64,000 nt of DNA, taken from Magnaporthiopsis rhizophila (Eukaryota > Ascomycota > Sordariomycetes > Magnaporthales > Magnaporthaceae). Within the stretch, counting starts at the first letter, position 1, and the number at the start of each line of letters is the position of its first letter. The stretch is from NCBI GenBank assembly GCA_003049465.1, contig PYSS01000037.1:62001-126000 (forward strand). Direction: 5' to 3'. Position numbers and translations under genes: made by a program. Shown here piece after piece: positions 36,228 to 47,320 of the stretch. The notes under the pieces are model-generated. The model had not been told where the DNA came from, did not search any database, and saw nothing but the letters and a program-made list of their open reading frames with translations.

Positions 36228-38067
36228 CTAGCCCTGGTAGCCCGAGAATCCGCTGTTGAAGGTCTGTCCCGGGGAAGCAGACCACTGGGCATTGGGAGGC
36301 TGCTGGCCGCGGCCGTATCCACCGGCGCTCTGTGGGTTGTTGAATGCCATGGGCTGCTGAGGGTAGCCGGCAGGAGACTGCCCTTGGTTGGGCCCGAAGT
36401 TGCCCTGCTGGCCGCTGAACTGGCCTGAATGACGCAAGGGAGAAAACATGTCAGACAAAAATATTGCACCGTATGGGGTTTCTGTGAGACAGGAGCAAGT
36501 ACACTTACCACCATACTGCGGGAAGAAGCTGGAGGGGGTTCCAGTGAAGGCAGATCCGGGTCCCTGGGCGCTCTGGGGGGTGAAGGATCCCTGGGACGGG
36601 TCAAAGCCGACCTGAGGACTGGCTGTGTTCTTGTCCTTGCCCCACTTCAAATTTGTACACAGACACGTTAGTCAAACCCAGTCATTCCGCACGACGGAGC
36701 GAGGCAAGGCAGGGGAACAAATAGAGTACGTACGCTGCACTTGAGCGGGCGGCCGTTAACGTTGTAGCCGTTCAGGTTGCATATGGCGGATGTGGCGTTC
36801 TCGTGAGTGTCCATCTTAATGAAGGCAAAGCCACGGTCGGACTGGAAGCGAGACTCAACCACGTAGCCAAAGTTTTGGAAGAGCGGGACCAGGTCGTTGG
36901 CGGTGGTGTAAGGGGTCAGGTTTCCAACATAGCAGGTCGTCTGGTAGGCCGGGGTCTGATTGAGGACCATCTCGTAGCTCTGCATGCCATGGGTCGGGAA
37001 GTGGTGGTGGCCATAGGGAGTGGTAGGGGTCATGCCCATGGCTTGCATCGCCTGCTGTTGAGCGATCGAGGGCTGGCCCTTCTGGTTCGCCCAGTTGCAG
37101 CGGATGGCTCGGGATCCAAGCCACTCTCCATCCATGGAGCTCAGAGCCTTCTCGGCATCTGGGCGGTCACGGAAGGCCACGAACCCATATCCGCGCGAGC
37201 GGCCGGTCTTCATGTCCCACATGACGCGAGCCTCAGAGACAGAGCCAAAGACGGAGAAGGCCTGCGTCAGCACCTCGTCGTTGACTTCGTTGGACAGATC
37301 ACCAACGAAAATGTGGAAGTGGTTGGATGTGTCCTCCTTGGTTGTTGTGTTGGCCGATTGATACGCCCAGTTGACGCGGATTTCCTATTCAAAACCCAAT
37401 GTGAGCAAAAACAGCGACCTGTTTGCCAGCGAGTGGCGCGTGTGTTCGAGGGCAAGTTGCTCGTGGGTTCTCAACGTACCGACTGGTGAACCCGACGGCC
37501 ATTCAGGGTCTGCATGGCCCTGTCAGCCGCACCAGGGTCGTCGTACTCGACGAAGCCGTAGTTGAAGCCCTTAGCCTGTTGTTGAGTGCAAGCAATCGGT
37601 TAGTAGACCATCGCTATAGAACGGATACGAGATCGGTGAGGCGGGCCGCAGATGAAACGGCGGGCATCACGGTCAAGGCAAACACTCACATTCTTGTCGG
37701 GAATAATCTTAACGTTCTGAACGTGACCAGTCGTCTCGAAAATCTGGCGTAGAACATCCTCGGTCACGCGGGCATCAAGACCGCCCACATAGAGAGCACG
37801 CTTGTTAGGCTCGGGGGCAGTGCGACGGCCGAATGGGGTGGTGCCGCCCGGCGACATGATGGAGCTCTTCTCCCCGCCACCCAGTGGCGACGTGATGGCC
37901 GTAGGGATCGGGTTTGTATTTTGGGGGATGTGCAGAGGGGGTGGCTGCATGACATGGGCCTGGGCCGTCTGCCCATTCTGGGCGCCATCGTAGCCTGGCG
38001 CACCAGGGCCCTGTTGAGGGGGAGGTGGCAGCTGGTTCGTGCCGGTGGGGGTTCCGTTGTCTGCCAT
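36228..38067 (-). CDS. PUB1: Three-RRM poly(U)/poly(A)-binding protein, PUB1/TIA-1 family
   Basis: Five exons on the minus strand: 37690-38067, 37480-37575, 36734-37384, 36509-36644 and 36228-36424, giving 485 aa with all junctions in frame. A Pro/Gln-rich leader of about 85 residues precedes RRM1 (RALYVGGLDARVTEDVLRQI), which is split by intron 1. RRM2 begins HFHIFVGDLSNEVNDEVLTQ with RNP1 RGYGFVAF. RRM3 begins TTCYVGNLTPYTTANDLVPL with RNP1 RGFAFIKM. The tail is rich in Gly, Gln, Pro and Ser (low complexity, prion-like). PUB1/TIA-1 proteins bind U/A-rich mRNA regions, stabilise transcripts and enter stress granules; the fission yeast homologue is Csx1-related. Cytoplasmic and nuclear location is inferred. 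Every intron falls between or within RRMs at positions usual in Pezizomycotina. Confidence 0.94.
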
Positions 38068-40310
38068 GTTGGCGGCTTGACGGTTCGACCAGATAGTGTA
38101 GGCGGAGGAGAGGCTCTAGTAATGTTGCGACCGAGGTGCAGCGGACACGGAATTCGGCTTGAACTTCGACGTGGAATAATACGGGTCGGCGCGATGCGAG
38201 GTGGTTGTTGCTCGGTTGGGATGGCCGAGACTAAGGAAAATCGGCGGAGGAAAAAAAAAAAGCAAAGAAAAAAAGAATGGTGAGAAAAAGGTCTTGATAG
38301 GTGGGAGAAAGGCGGGGAAGCAGTGGCAGCAAGGAATTGGAATTCCTTTTTTTTTGGTAGACAAAAACCACGCCACCAGAAGAAGACCCAAATGCTTTAA
38401 AATGTCCCGCTCGGCGACAGGAATGCGACAGTTTTTGACTGGAGGTCGAAGCTCCCAAGACGGAAGCTTGAAAATGGAAGGTTGTCAAAATGTAAATCGC
38501 GTGGCTAACGTGGCGCGTGCGACAGGTCGGGCCCGTGAAGTGACAGGAAAATGCGGCCTTGAGGAGGGGAAAACAAGGACGGTAGCTCTAGCGTAGCGCT
38601 AGCGCCAAAACGATGCTCTCGAGGCGGACGCAGAGAGGTGTTCTATTGCGAGGTACCTGGCGGGCAGGTGAGAGACACGCTGGCGTGGAATCACAGCAGG
38701 CTGCAATGATAGGTCTTGAGGAGGAAAATATAAGAACAACCTGACAATAAAAGTAAAGGCAAAGCGACGCGGTTCGGAGGAATCAGAGATGAGAAAATGC
38801 GGACGGTGGAGGCTCGGTTCTGTGAAGGTGCTGGAGGCAGATACCAGACCGGGCTCTCACCAAAGAATCTAGAGATGGGAGCTTGGGTTCGGTAGGCCGT
38901 CGAGTTGGAACCTGTTTGAACTGGGAGCTGAACTAACGGGAACACCAGACAGCACGAATAGGATACGGACACAAAACGAGGAATGAAAAGCGGAAAATAA
39001 CGAAATAGGAGAGAAAAAGGAAAAGGACGTAAAAAAAGAGTCGTCCCCTAGAGGAACTTGACAGCAGCTGCCGATCGGATAGACGTCGTTTTCTCTGATG
39101 TGAGAGAAAAGGAAGGAAGAAAAAAAGGGAAAGGAGAGGGGGAAAAAAAAAAAGAAAAAAAAAAGGAAGGGAAAAAAATAAAGACCGGGGGGATGGAGAG
39201 AAACGGAAGGGGAAAGAAAAAGGTGATTCGGGACGAGGGCCTGACTGGCACGGCACCTTGCACGACGGTCGGTAGAGTACCTCCAACCTGCACAAACCCT
39301 GTCGCTTGACCGACAGCGCCTGGGGCGTGATAAAACTTTGGATGACCCGACCCGGCTGGTGCGACCGGAACCAGCTGGAGCTCCAGGGAGCCAGACCTGG
39401 CGCTGAAGCTTGAGTGGGCGCATGTGGGGGACAACAGGGCACAAGCTGGGCTGTTCGAGCAGCGGGCCGGATATGCATATCTGGCATTACTACGCGTAAA
39501 ACACATGGATACGTCCCTCGCCGAATATGTGTGTCGTCCTAGCGATATCTGAGCTCAATGGCGAACTTGATGGAATTGACTGTTGGCAAGCCACCTGGCC
39601 GCGGCCAGCAGTTTGCATGTATCAGGCCGACGTAGTCGAGCACTGCACGACCGTGCTCCTGTGCATGCAACCTAGTCGCGGCATTGTCAAAAACTCACGG
39701 GCTTGGGGCTACATCGGCAGGCTTGGGTTGCGCTAGCGTTGCTCAGGTTGATCCACCTACAACCTACCGAGTGGGACGAGCAAGGTGGGTGAATGACTAG
39801 AACACAGAGAAGGGACGTCGAAGTCATCACGTGGTCATGTATTGATTCCGGGCTGTCCTGTGCATCCTCTATGCAGGTCCTCCGTGTACACAACATCTCC
39901 ACTCGCCCCTGGATGCGGCTGAGGCGCGGTCACTAAGAAGCAGTAGCAGAGGCACCTGCGGTTACAGCGCATTACAGCGACATGCAGGGCAAGTTTTTAG
40001 GCAGAACGGGGGAGCATCGTACCTAGAAGAGATCAGACGCACAGCGGAGCAGCCACCCAATCCACCAACTACCTAGTACCTACAGGTACCACCTACGTAT
40101 GCCGTCGACGATCTCAATTTTGCTTGCCATCCATCAATCACGCATGTTACAGCCCGATGCCGGCCACCCTACCTCAACCTACCTCAACTACTGCTGCCTC
40201 AAATCAAAGCCTGTACCTGAATTGGAGGTACCTGCCTAGGTAGGTAGTTAATGGCTGGAAGACGCCGCAAGTTATCAGAGATCTAGGTTAGCCTCATAGC
40301 AGGCTACATA
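38068..40310. promoter_or_regulatory. Large divergent promoter region of PUB1-like gene and Pro/Ala-rich gene
   Basis: About 2.2 kb without a supported gene. The PUB1 side has two long pyrimidine tracts on its sense strand (purine on the plus strand, 38225-38290 and 39100-39225), typical CT-rich fungal promoter or leader DNA. The other side (40020-40250) is dense in ACCTA/TAGGT words, ending CCTAGGTAGGTAG at 40235-40247. Confidence 0.5.
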
Positions 40311-42043
40311 ATGACGAGCGCAAAGCCAGCCTCGCCTCTCGACACGCTCGAGTTGTTGGTGAATGATGTGGTAGGCACCCCAAAATCCATAATCACCCGG
40401 CGTTTGGGAGTTTTGCTGATTCTCTCCGGTATGGCGCGTAAAAGCTTGTGCAGGCTGGCAAGGCCTTCAAGTCGAGCCGACGGGATGCGCGCCGTGTGCC
40501 GTCGCTCGCGAGCGTCAACAAGATACGAGACACACATGTTGACTTCAACTCGGCGCTTGACGACGTCGAGAGCGAATTGGTGAGATCAACATCCCGAAAA
40601 CAAGCTGATGGATGTCTTGTTAACCGTCGTGCCTCGGTCTCTTACGCAAAGATTCGCGCAAAGGCCGTTCTGCAGCGGGACCTCGACCAGCTGCGCGCCA
40701 AACGCCGGCCCGTTGTGATCCCCGAGCCCGTCATGATTCCTCTGGCACCAACCGGCCCTACCCCGGGACTCGGAGTGGCGGCTCCACCCCCGGCCGCGTC
40801 GCCGGTGATGGGACAAGGGCCGGGGCCTGGCCACCGCAACGTGCCCAAGCAGCCGGCTCTCCATCCACCCCCGGCCTCTCGGCCCGTTCCCAGGCTCAAA
40901 CAAGGGGCCCCCTTTCCCAACATGGGCATCGACCCTCCACCCCCTGGTCCCAGCCCCCAGCCCGCAGTGTCCAAGGTGAAGACGGAGCCGCATGCTCCCC
41001 AACTCGCCGGGCCCGCGAAGCCGCCAACAACAACAACACAGGCGGTGAAGCCGGGCGCCAAGGGTACTTCGCCCGTCATCAAGAATATCTCGTCGTCGCC
41101 CGCCCTCAAGTCGGTCCCGCCAGCCGGCAAGGTTACATCGCCAGCAAAAAAGGCGGTTGCGTCTCCGGCCGTGAAACCAGGGCCCCCCGCGCAGAAGCCG
41201 ACACCGTCCCTCCCTGCCGCAGGAAGGACAAACTCTCCCGTCACCGCCCCTGCCAGACCGGCCCCGAAGGCAACGCCGCCCACGGCGCCAAAGTCTTCTC
41301 TTCCACCAGCCACGGCACCAAAGGCCGTCGCAGTTGGTGCAACTGCTACTGGCCCGGCCCCAGCCCCCGTGCCAGCGCCGCCCGCTGCACATGTTCCAGT
41401 GCCCGTGCCGGCGCCCACCCCCGGGGCCCCGATGTCCGCAGCTATACCCGCGCAGATGTCCGCGCCCGCTTCAGTCTCTAGTGTCCCGAATTCCGCACAA
41501 CCCACGCCAATGATGGGTCAGCTCGACCCGCTAACCGGTATGTTGGGGATGAGCGACGCAACATCGGGTGGAGGCAGCAGCGGCCTCCCTCCTGGCACCA
41601 CGGCGGCTCCGCATCTCAACTTCACCGACATGCAGTTCTCGCTTGCCCCAGGCAACCTGGATCCCCAGAACCAGCCCCAGAACCATCCCAAGGGGGCGGC
41701 AGGGGCAGACGGCATGGACATGGAGTTCGATCTCGAGACCTTCGTTGCCGATGCCACAAACAATATTCTGTCGGACAGTTTTTCCGGCAGCGGTGGCAAC
41801 CAACCTCCCACTGCCGTCGCCGGCAAGGCCCTCCACCCCATAGATCTCTCCAATGGCGACGGTCCCAGCGCCCCACTCAAGAACTCAAGTGCAGAAGCAG
41901 TGAGTAGCAGCATGGACGATGTCTTCAAGATGGATGACGATGTCGATCTTGGAGCAGCAGGCGACACAAACTTCGACGATCTTTGGATACAAGGGGACAC
42001 GACTATGGAGGAGTACGGTGCAAAGTATTTCGACCTCAGTTGA
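40311..42043 (+). CDS. Pro/Ala-rich protein of unknown function with acidic C-terminal segments
   Basis: Proposed exons are 40311-40370, 40454-40579 and 40652-42043, giving 525 aa. The second intron (72 nt) is a multiple of three with no stop, so it may also be retained (549 aa). The spliced N-terminus is MTSAKPASPLDTLELLVNDV followed by AGKAF. A predicted helix follows (FNSALDDVESELIRAKAVLQ then RDLDQLRAKR). Residues about 100-320 are Pro/Ala/Lys-rich and disordered. The last 160 residues alternate hydrophobic-acidic patches (LNFTDMQFSLAP, MEFDLETFVADATNNILSDS, MDDVFKMDDDVDL, NFDDLWIQGD), which resemble transcriptional activation modules. The layout recalls fungal Mediator tail subunit Med2 (helical pair, then a disordered acidic tail), but this is a weak, unaligned impression and no function is assigned. 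Confidence 0.75.
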
Positions 42044-42226
42044 ACTTGGCAGTGACATCCCTTTCTTTGTCATTTGCATTTGATGCCATGGAGAATAGGA
42101 GGAGAAAGCGGATCCGTCTTCAGAATGTAATATAGGGTATCTAAATTAAGTTTCTAGGGAAGGCGATGACAGCCAGTGACGTCGCGAGATGTGCCTTGCG
42201 TATCGGTTGCGCATGGCAAACTGGAT

Positions 42227-43803
42227 TCAAGGACCCTGGGTGGTTTCCCACATCTTGCCCATCAGATTCTTCAGATCGCTATTTCTCCAGCCGGACCAGT
42301 CCCTGTTCATGACGCCGTAGGATTCGTCCTGGTCGATCTGCTTATCGCGAACGTAGTAGCTGCCCTGGAGCGCCCATATCGCCCAGTCGCCGTCGTTGGA
42401 GGTCGTGTACTCCCTCAGGCAGTCGAGGTAGAAGCGGTCCGGGCCGTCCATGGCGAAACCGAATTCGGACAGGACCAAGGGCCCGGTGTATGCCTTGTTC
42501 TGCTGGAGCAGGAAGCCGTTGAAGGCGCCGTAAAGCTGCTTGACGTACCAGCAGTTCTTGACCAGGGGGTAGAAGGTGACGGTGAAGGAGTAGGCGTGCC
42601 ACTCCCACACGTGCTTGTCCTTCCTGCGTACGAGGTTTTGGTTCTTGGTCAGATCGCGTCTGGGGCAATGCTCGCTGCCGGGTATCCGGAGGAGAAGGAG
42701 CAAGAGACTCACCATGCCGAAACGTCGAGCGGGCGCGTGCGCACGTGTGTCAAATCGGTCGACGACATGGTGCCGCCGATGAGTATCAGGAGCTCCGGGT
42801 GCGTCTCGTGGATGAGCCTGGCGGCGTCCGAGACGAGCTGGTACCAGTCCTGCCTGCCGTTAATTATGCCCTGCGCGAGGAACTCGCGGATCTCGTTGCG
42901 GACGCCCATGCCGACGATCCCCTTGTGGCCCTTGGCCCAAGTGGCCATGGCACGGAGGCCGGCCAACCACTCATCCGTCTTGAAGTAGCGGGAGTTTTGG
43001 TCGTTGTAGCCATCGCCCGTGTTCCACCACTGCGTTCGAAAAAAAAGGCACAAGGCGTTAGCCAGCTGTCCGTTGACGTATTCTGCTTTCTATTGATCTT
43101 TTTTGTCCGTTCTCTCATCCACCAAGCCAGGACAGGACGCTTGTCTTTTTGGTCTGCCGCAGACTCTAGGAGCATAAAAAAAAGAAAAAGAAAGGAGGGG
43201 GGATCTGATAGAAGGCAGAGTGGGAATTGGAGCGAAACAGCCCTGCGTGGCCGAGAAAAAGGGGCAACTTACACCATTGCCGTCTTCGAGATTGCAACAC
43301 CACGACGCACGGCTGACATGGTTATCCAAAATGGTCATGACACCGCGGCTCCAGAGGGCGTCCGCTACGGCCCCGAAGACATCAATCGTCGTCGCCGAGG
43401 CGAGGAAGGGGTTCTTCTGCACCGCCGTGGCAAACAGGCTGCCGAGGCTTTCGGCCGAGACGCCGGCGGGACCGGCAGCCTCGACGAAGGAGGCCGACAC
43501 GTTGGTGTCTTGGTGCAGCGCCATGTCGATCGAGTACGTCAGGCGGACGCAGTTGAAGCCGGCGTCGGCGATCCAGCCGGCCAGGTAGTCGACCGACTGC
43601 TTGTGCAGGCCCTCTGGGATGTTGACCTCCATGTGCCCTCCCCAGTTGATGCACTTGAGCTTGACCCGCCGGTCGTTGGCGTCGAGAATCCATCGGCTGG
43701 ACGAGTGGAGTGGTAGAGGCGGCGGCTCCAGGGCCTGCACTACGCCAACTACTGTGCTCAGGAGAAGCACGAGCAGGGCGGGAAGGCGGCCAAGGGGGAA
43801 CAT
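42227..43803 (-). CDS. Secreted glycoside hydrolase family 5 enzyme (cellulase-type)
   Basis: Three exons on the minus strand: 43273-43803, 42713-43029 and 42227-42623, giving 414 aa. Residues 1-24 are a signal peptide (LPALLVLLLSTVVGVVQA). The GH5 TIM-barrel markers appear in order: INWGGHMEVNIPEGLH, NCVRLTYSIDMALH, DNHVSRASWCCNLEDGN, the acid/base Glu at about 223 in GVRNEIREF, WEWHAYSF, and the nucleophile Glu at about 336 in LVLSEFGFAM. No carbohydrate-binding module is present. The substrate (beta-glucan or another beta-linked polysaccharide) cannot be fixed from this; the subfamily is not called. It is extracellular by its signal. The 243-nt first intron is long and A/T-rich. It converges on the Pro/Ala-rich gene with 183 bp between. 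Confidence 0.92.
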
Positions 43804-44947
43804 GGCACGGGCCCGTCTTCGGATGTGGAAAAGATATCCAAGTTTGCAGGGCGAGGCTCAAGACGAGAGACAGACAGGATATGCAGTATCCAAGAAACCG
43901 AAGAATCCGGCGAGATAGGGGTCAAACAGGGGAAACCACCAAGGGAGCAGGGCAAAGCCGATGGCGGAGTAGGTATATATACGACTGCGAGGAGGCAGAC
44001 ACAAGCCCACGGCTTTCTTGGGACACACCATTGTATTTATTGGTCTACGGATAGCGTCAAGGGACAATGCGACATTGGGGCTACTACGCTCGGCCGGTCA
44101 GGCGGGCATCGGGATGGAGGATAGAGAGAGAGAGCATGCCTCGCAGCACATAGAGAACGAACGGCCGCGAGGCGAGGTGGTGTGGGGTGGAGAGAATCCA
44201 TGCTCCCCCAATGTCATGCGTAACCGACAGGAGGGTCCATCAGAGCAATAACATGAGGGACAAGACAGCGGCCGGCCCATCACAAGCCGAACGGGGAGGG
44301 TATATGCCAGAAAAACGAGAAGATTGGTGCAAGAACTGATGGAGCTCATTCCCCCAAAGAGGGCGTGGATGGGAGGGAGTGGAGGAACTGGGTGGGTGGG
44401 ATATGAGGCCGAGAGCATGTGCTATCTATCATACCACGTATAAGGGAAGTGAAGTGAAGGCAGGGAGCCGGCCAAGAGGATCTACATCCGCAAAAGAACC
44501 GGGGCATGGACCGTGGCCAGCCGTTTGATGTCTATCAAGAGTGGCGTAGAACGCCTCATTCATCCCATCTCCGCCACCAAGCGGCCCGGACGGGCAGCCC
44601 AGAGTTCATGCAGGGGTGCAGGACTAAGCGGAGAGAGAAGGGAGGGCGCCAACCCGAAGATGTCTGGTGGCGGTCCGGCCGTGAATGAACGGCGGACAAG
44701 CCCCCAGGAAAGGCAGGTACTGTGAACTTGTTTGTTGGCACCATATGCGGGAAAGCATCCAGGAGGCGGGCGGCGGACCAATAGGGTGCCAGGACAGTGT
44801 CGCCACACCCCTGGCATGGCACACATCGGGCCGGCACCGGGCCTCGATCCTTGTCGACGAACCTAATGCACTGGGGCAGAAAAGAGGCAGAACAAAAAGA
44901 GCTGGTTGGTCGTCACGTAGTCTGGACGCCCCCGAGTCGATTGCACT

Positions 44948-44984
<37 letters not shown>

Positions 44985-45866
44985 AGATTCAGATGGGATC
45001 CGGCGGAAAAAAAGCGCCGTTGCGGGTGACGCGGTAACGCGGCCAGCGCAGTTCAGCAGTTGATTGGATCCCATGGCCGCGGGCCCCCGCTCCCGCTCTC
45101 ATTAGAATCATTAGAGCCCATCACCCGACGGCAAGGCACAGCCGCGTGATTGGCCCCCAGACCACCCGGCAGTGGCGCGCGAACGAGTTCAAGGGTCGAG
45201 GAAGCGCCGTGGATGGCGTCGTTGAGACATGCGGACAAAATGACGACCTCCTGAAGAGGAAGGAAGGTGATATTCTATCTTCATATCCACTAGGTGGGTG
45301 GGTAGCTTCTAGGCCAGTACTAGTATTTACACGCGTGCCCAGATAACACACACACCCACACACCCGACTGCAAGCCCTCTAGGGTGGGTAGCAACCGAAG
45401 AGATGTTGCGCACGAGGGAAAGGGTATTGAAGAGACAGAGACAATGGACCACATGGACACGACGGGGCACAAAGACAGACATGAAAAAGTAAATTTGAAA
45501 TGAGAAACACTAAAGAGCGAGACCGACAAAAAGAATACGAACGACAGACGGAGAGAGCGAGACCTATCCCAAGCATCGCAAGCATGCCGCAGTTTGACGG
45601 TTCAGTCAGCACCTCGGCGAAGTAACCTGAGGCGTATGGTCTCTTGAAGACTTCATCGGTACCTAGGCTGCTGGCCAAGCGGCTAGTGGAATTATGGTTG
45701 CACCAAAACGCGAATGGGAGCGCGAGGAGGGCGAAAATATAATAAAGCGGGGGGTATCCTAAATAAAAAAAAAAAACAAAAAAAAAAATTATAAAAAAAA
45801 AACAAAAAAAAACAAGGCTCGACAAAGGAGAATCGCGCGTCGGATATCGTATGAGCCATGGCAGCC
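43804..45866. other. GH5 upstream region and PH-protein 3' region; 35-nt poly(A)
   Basis: About 2.06 kb without a supported gene. Features seen are the A35 run at 44949-44983, a CA-rich patch at 45347-45364, an ACGCGT at 45331, and an A-rich strip with interrupting C/T at 45761-45815 next to the PH-protein stop. Confidence 0.45.
44949..44983. repeat. Poly(A) homopolymer, 35 nt
   Basis: Longest uninterrupted A run in the window, flanked by GC-rich unique sequence. No ORF of a retrocopied gene precedes it. Confidence 0.9.
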
Positions 45867-47320
45867 CTAGTTTGCTGCGACCGTCGTCGCCATCGTGGTG
45901 GTGAGCACCATCCTGGGCGGAGAGTGAGCCATAGGGCAAGCCGTCGGCGGTGCGCCCTCGACCGGAACTGTGGCTGCGACCCGGGCCTCCAGCTCCCTTC
46001 TTCTGGCCAGCAAGCTTTTGAACGCCCCAAGGCACTGCAGGAGGCTCTCCTCGTCGAGGGCGCAGAATCGGAACCGCTTCTCCTCCGTGATGACCTGGAG
46101 GCAATGCCTTTTCGTCCTGCTGATGGGATCCAGATCGACCACATTGAGAATCGACGACAGGGGCACAACCAGGTGCGGCGAGTACTCAGACGAGTCCCGA
46201 TAGAGGATGAGGTTCCTCGGCCGCAACACCGCCCACGACCTCTTCCACTGCTTCAACCCGCCCTTGGTGCGCAGGAACCACAGCGAGCCCTGCCAGATGA
46301 CCCGATCTGGGTCCTGCTCGAGGCAAAGGCCACCGGGCCCGCCCCCGCTTCTGGCAACCATGCTCGGGCGGCGCAATTCGGGGGCTGCAGGGGTTTGTGC
46401 GCGGAGGCTTTCAGCCGAGGCCCCGAACGAGCGGCCCGGAGGTTCAAAATCGGAAAGGTCGGAATGTGACACGAAACCACTTCCTAGCTGGCTGAAGGAT
46501 TCAACCACGGCCGAGGCCGGACGCCGGACATGTGAGCCAGTGGCGGCAAATGCGGCGTCTATAGAATTGTCGTGCGGTTCCGGGGAGCTTGATAGCGCCC
46601 GTTCCCGCTCCATCGCCATTGCCATCCCGCTAGACTTTGTAGGCTGAGCAAGACAGGAGCCAGCCCCGCATGATCCGCGACGAACGATGGGGCTCGCAAG
46701 AAATATCTCTTCCTCCTCCTCCTCTATTCTCGCGTCCCGGCGGATGATGTCGACCCAGCCATGCGAGTCTTTGGCAGAGGCCGCCTGGAAGTAATAATTT
46801 TTCGACGGCGAGAAGAGTCCAAAGACGTTCTGTCGCTTTTGCTTCGGGTCTTTGAGCAGCGTGACGGCCGTCAGCTCCGACAGGTATATCTGACCGCGCA
46901 GCTTGTCCTCCTTCTCCGACTTGTATATGTATATGGTATTAGGCCTCATGACGAGGTAAACCGTCTTCCATGCCTAGATGCGTCGTGGGCGACCGCAGAA
47001 CAAAGCCCGCGTCCTCAATGTCAGCGCCGACAGCCACCGGTGACGGGCGCACGGGATCTCCCGGCGCAATGTCTCACCTTTGTCTTGGTACGCTTCTGGA
47101 CGTATCCACACTTCAGGACACGATCAAACTCAAAACACCCATTCTGGTTGACCGGCGATACGGCCTGCATCGTCTGTGGCAGCCGCGCGGGAGAGGTGCT
47201 CCTCTGAGAAGCGGCGGCGGCGGCGGCCGTCGACGGGGCAGCCAGTGCCCCATGCCGTCTCGACGATGACTCTGTGGCCACATTGATAGCGCCCGGAGAC
47301 GCAGTTGCAATTCCAGCCAT
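45867..47320 (-). CDS. Tandem pleckstrin-homology domain protein (Opy1-like)
   Basis: Two exons on the minus strand: 47078-47320 and 45867-46973, giving 449 aa. The junction falls inside PH1, joining VLKCGYVQKRTKTK to AWKTVYLVMRPNTIYIYKSE. PH1 covers about 68-165, ending in the helix KDSHGWVDIIRRDARIEEEE. A disordered Ser-rich linker (about 170-290) leads to PH2 (about 300-410), starting IWQGSLWFLRTKGGLKQWKR with the conserved C-terminal helix LLQCLGAFKSLLARR. Two PH domains and no other domain match yeast Opy1 and related fungal phosphoinositide sensors at the plasma membrane. Lipid specificity cannot be read off the sequence with confidence; PH1 has the basic K...R/K loop pattern needed for phosphoinositide binding. 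It is divergently arranged with CTU2. Confidence 0.88.

Noticed and set aside
16182..38067. Functional cluster of mRNA-metabolism genes (Nrd1-like, DCP2, RRM protein, PUB1-like)
   Set aside because: They are interleaved with unrelated genes, in mixed directions and with separate promoters; most parsimoniously chance.
44949..44983. Poly(A) as the tail of a processed retrocopy
   Set aside because: No gene-like sequence precedes the run on either strand and no flanking direct repeats were seen.
42227..47320. Possible secondary-metabolite or carbohydrate-use cluster around the GH5 gene
   Set aside because: Neighbours are a tandem-PH protein and an unrelated Pro/Ala-rich protein; there is no transporter, regulator or second CAZyme alongside.
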